6,133 nucleotides of DNA. Origin: an uncultured Lachnospiraceae bacterium. Lineage in GTDB: Bacteria; Bacillota; Clostridia; Lachnospirales; Lachnospiraceae. The translations under genes were made by a program, and so were the position numbers. The notes beneath the pieces were generated by a model that did not search any database, was not told the origin of the DNA, and saw only the letters and a list, made by a program, of their open reading frames with translations. The stretch lies in NCBI GenBank assembly GCA_902803635.1, contig CADCQU010000017.1, positions 1-6,133 on the forward strand, in the 5' to 3' direction. The first letter of the stretch is position 1. Each line of letters begins with the position of its first letter. Of the stretch, positions 5,809 through 6,133 are shown one piece after another.

Positions 5809-5986
5809 AACTCGGATTGAGCGGGCTGAAAGCCCGCGATGCTTCTTGCCCGACAGGGCAAGAAGAGGGATAGAACGATTAACTCGGATTAAGAGTGCCG
5901 AAAACGGCGGTGGTAATCCGAGCGGAGGGGCTGGAGAGGAAGCCGAACTCGGATTACGAGTGCTGAAACGGCGGTGGTAATCCGAG
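5809..5986. repeat. Cluster of repeated hairpins (CTCGGATT elements), non-coding
   Basis: ACTCGGATT occurs three times, at 5810, 5882 and 5947. The second and third begin two near-identical units, 5881-5922 and 5946-5986, differing by two substitutions and one missing base. Each folds by CTCGGATTA pairing with TAATCCGAG (5883-5891 with 5914-5922; 5948-5956 with 5978-5986) around an inner GCCG/CGGC stem. The first copy differs: it is followed by two other perfect hairpins, GCGGGCT/AGCCCGC (5821-5837) and CTTCTTGCCC/GGGCAAGAAG (5842-5865). No start codon with a ribosome binding site or credible protein is seen here. It may be an interspersed repeat array or a structured RNA, and lies downstream of a terminator. 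Confidence 0.75.
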
Positions 5987-6030
5987 TGCGGGGGACTTAT
6001 ATATGAAAACGAGGCTGTGAAAAAAGTCCC

Positions 6031-6087
6031 CCAAAAAAAGAGAACACTTTCAGGCGTAAAGCCATGGAAGCGTTCTCCTTTTTTTGG
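6031..6087. terminator. Bidirectional hairpin terminator before the final partial gene
   Basis: CCAAAAAAAGAGAAC (6031-6045) pairs with GTTCTC, one bulged C, and TTTTTTTGG (ending 6087). An inner GGC/GCC stem is in the loop. A-tract and T-tract flank the stem on both strands, so it can stop transcription from either side. In an insertion-sequence setting it would shield the downstream gene from outside promoters. Confidence 0.65.
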
Positions 6088-6093
6088 TATAAT
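6085..6093 (+). promoter_or_regulatory. Extended -10 promoter directly before the final ATG
   Basis: TGG followed by a consensus TATAAT (6088-6093) forms an extended -10 element, with only a poor -35 (TGGAAG, 6065-6070). Transcription would begin about 6100-6103, essentially at the ATG at 6103, so the message may be leaderless. TTGGTAT...TATTC (from 6084) and GAATAATACCAA (6105-6116) form an imperfect dyad around the start, which could be an operator or a translation-blocking hairpin. Confidence 0.55.
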
Positions 6094-6102
6094 TATTCTA
6101 CC

Positions 6103-6133
6103 ATGAATAATACCAAGTCATATTATAGTCCAA
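6103..6133 (+). CDS. N-terminal fragment of a gene, possibly a transposase
   Basis: Ten codons are visible (MNNTKSYYSP) before the window ends. No Shine-Dalgarno sequence precedes the ATG, consistent with a leaderless or nearly leaderless transcript from the TATAAT at 6088-6093. A YYSP-like start near the N-terminus recalls some IS1182-family transposases, but ten residues cannot establish this. Its AT-rich codons (AAT, TAT, AGT) differ from the GC-rich codons of the other genes here, which fits an acquired element. Confidence 0.4.
   Translation, partial: MNNTKSYYSP

Larger units (their letters stand above)
6011..6133 (+). mobile_element. Possible left end of an insertion sequence (IS1182-like?), cut by the window edge
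   Basis: Base composition shifts to AT-rich from about 5999. GAGGCTGTGAAAAAAG at 6011-6026 resembles, from memory, the GAGGCTGT-type ends of IS1182-family elements. It is followed by a read-through-blocking hairpin, a strong promoter and a gene start, the usual order at the left end of such an element. The right end, most of the transposase and any target duplication lie outside. A complication is that AAGTCCCCC (6024-6032) pairs perfectly with GGGGGACTT (5990-5998), so the boundary might be further left or the whole may be one structured region. Confidence 0.33.

Noticed and set aside
5783..5980. 65-codon ORF across the hairpin cluster
   Set aside because: It starts inside the terminator stem, has no ribosome binding site and consists of repeat and hairpin sequence.
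5809..5986. CRISPR array
   Set aside because: Only two full units with internal hairpins, no uniform repeat-spacer structure and no cas genes.

Overview
The window looks like a chromosomal piece of a gut-type Clostridia bacterium (Lachnospiraceae/Oscillospiraceae-like). Reasons: an HtpG of the long Clostridial type, a DUF5721-type protein, a large mannitol-dehydrogenase-family enzyme of the kind common in gut Firmicutes, extended -10 (TGnTATAAT) promoters, a CIRCE heat-shock operator, and two classes of short palindromic repeats often seen in these genomes. Genes are GC-rich with C/G-ending codons; intergenic DNA is AT-rich. The family placements come from remembered sequence features, not a search.

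Layout: 1-56 is the truncated end of a palindromic repeat. 91-258 is the htpG control region (CIRCE operator, TTGACA promoter, hairpin leader). htpG runs 259-2532 (+) and ends at a strong hairpin (2549-2580) that also serves the convergent gene. 2638-2740 holds a palindromic repeat and an inverted repeat spanning the stop codon of the next gene. A DUF5721-like gene lies at 2733-3233 on the minus strand, with a TTG start and a strong ribosome binding site. The 3247-3755 intergenic region carries divergent promoters, a second copy of the 1-56 repeat in opposite orientation and a short palindrome. A mannitol dehydrogenase/fructuronate reductase-like gene runs 3756-5366 (+). A small membrane protein gene with its own promoter is at 5492-5749, followed by a clear terminator (5766-5797). 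5809-5986 is a cluster of repeated hairpins. The last ~120 bases resemble the left end of an insertion sequence, with a promoter and the first ten codons of a gene.

The genes do not form one operon: chaperone, DUF5721 protein, sugar-acid/polyol dehydrogenase and membrane protein each have their own promoter. No complete unknown defence or biosynthetic system is visible. The most unusual signal is a short DNA word, G(G/T)CAAATG, found 15 times on the two strands. It is mostly built by otherwise uncommon synonymous codons (xCA followed by AAT or TTT and then G), and it also forms a non-coding palindrome at 2709-2740.
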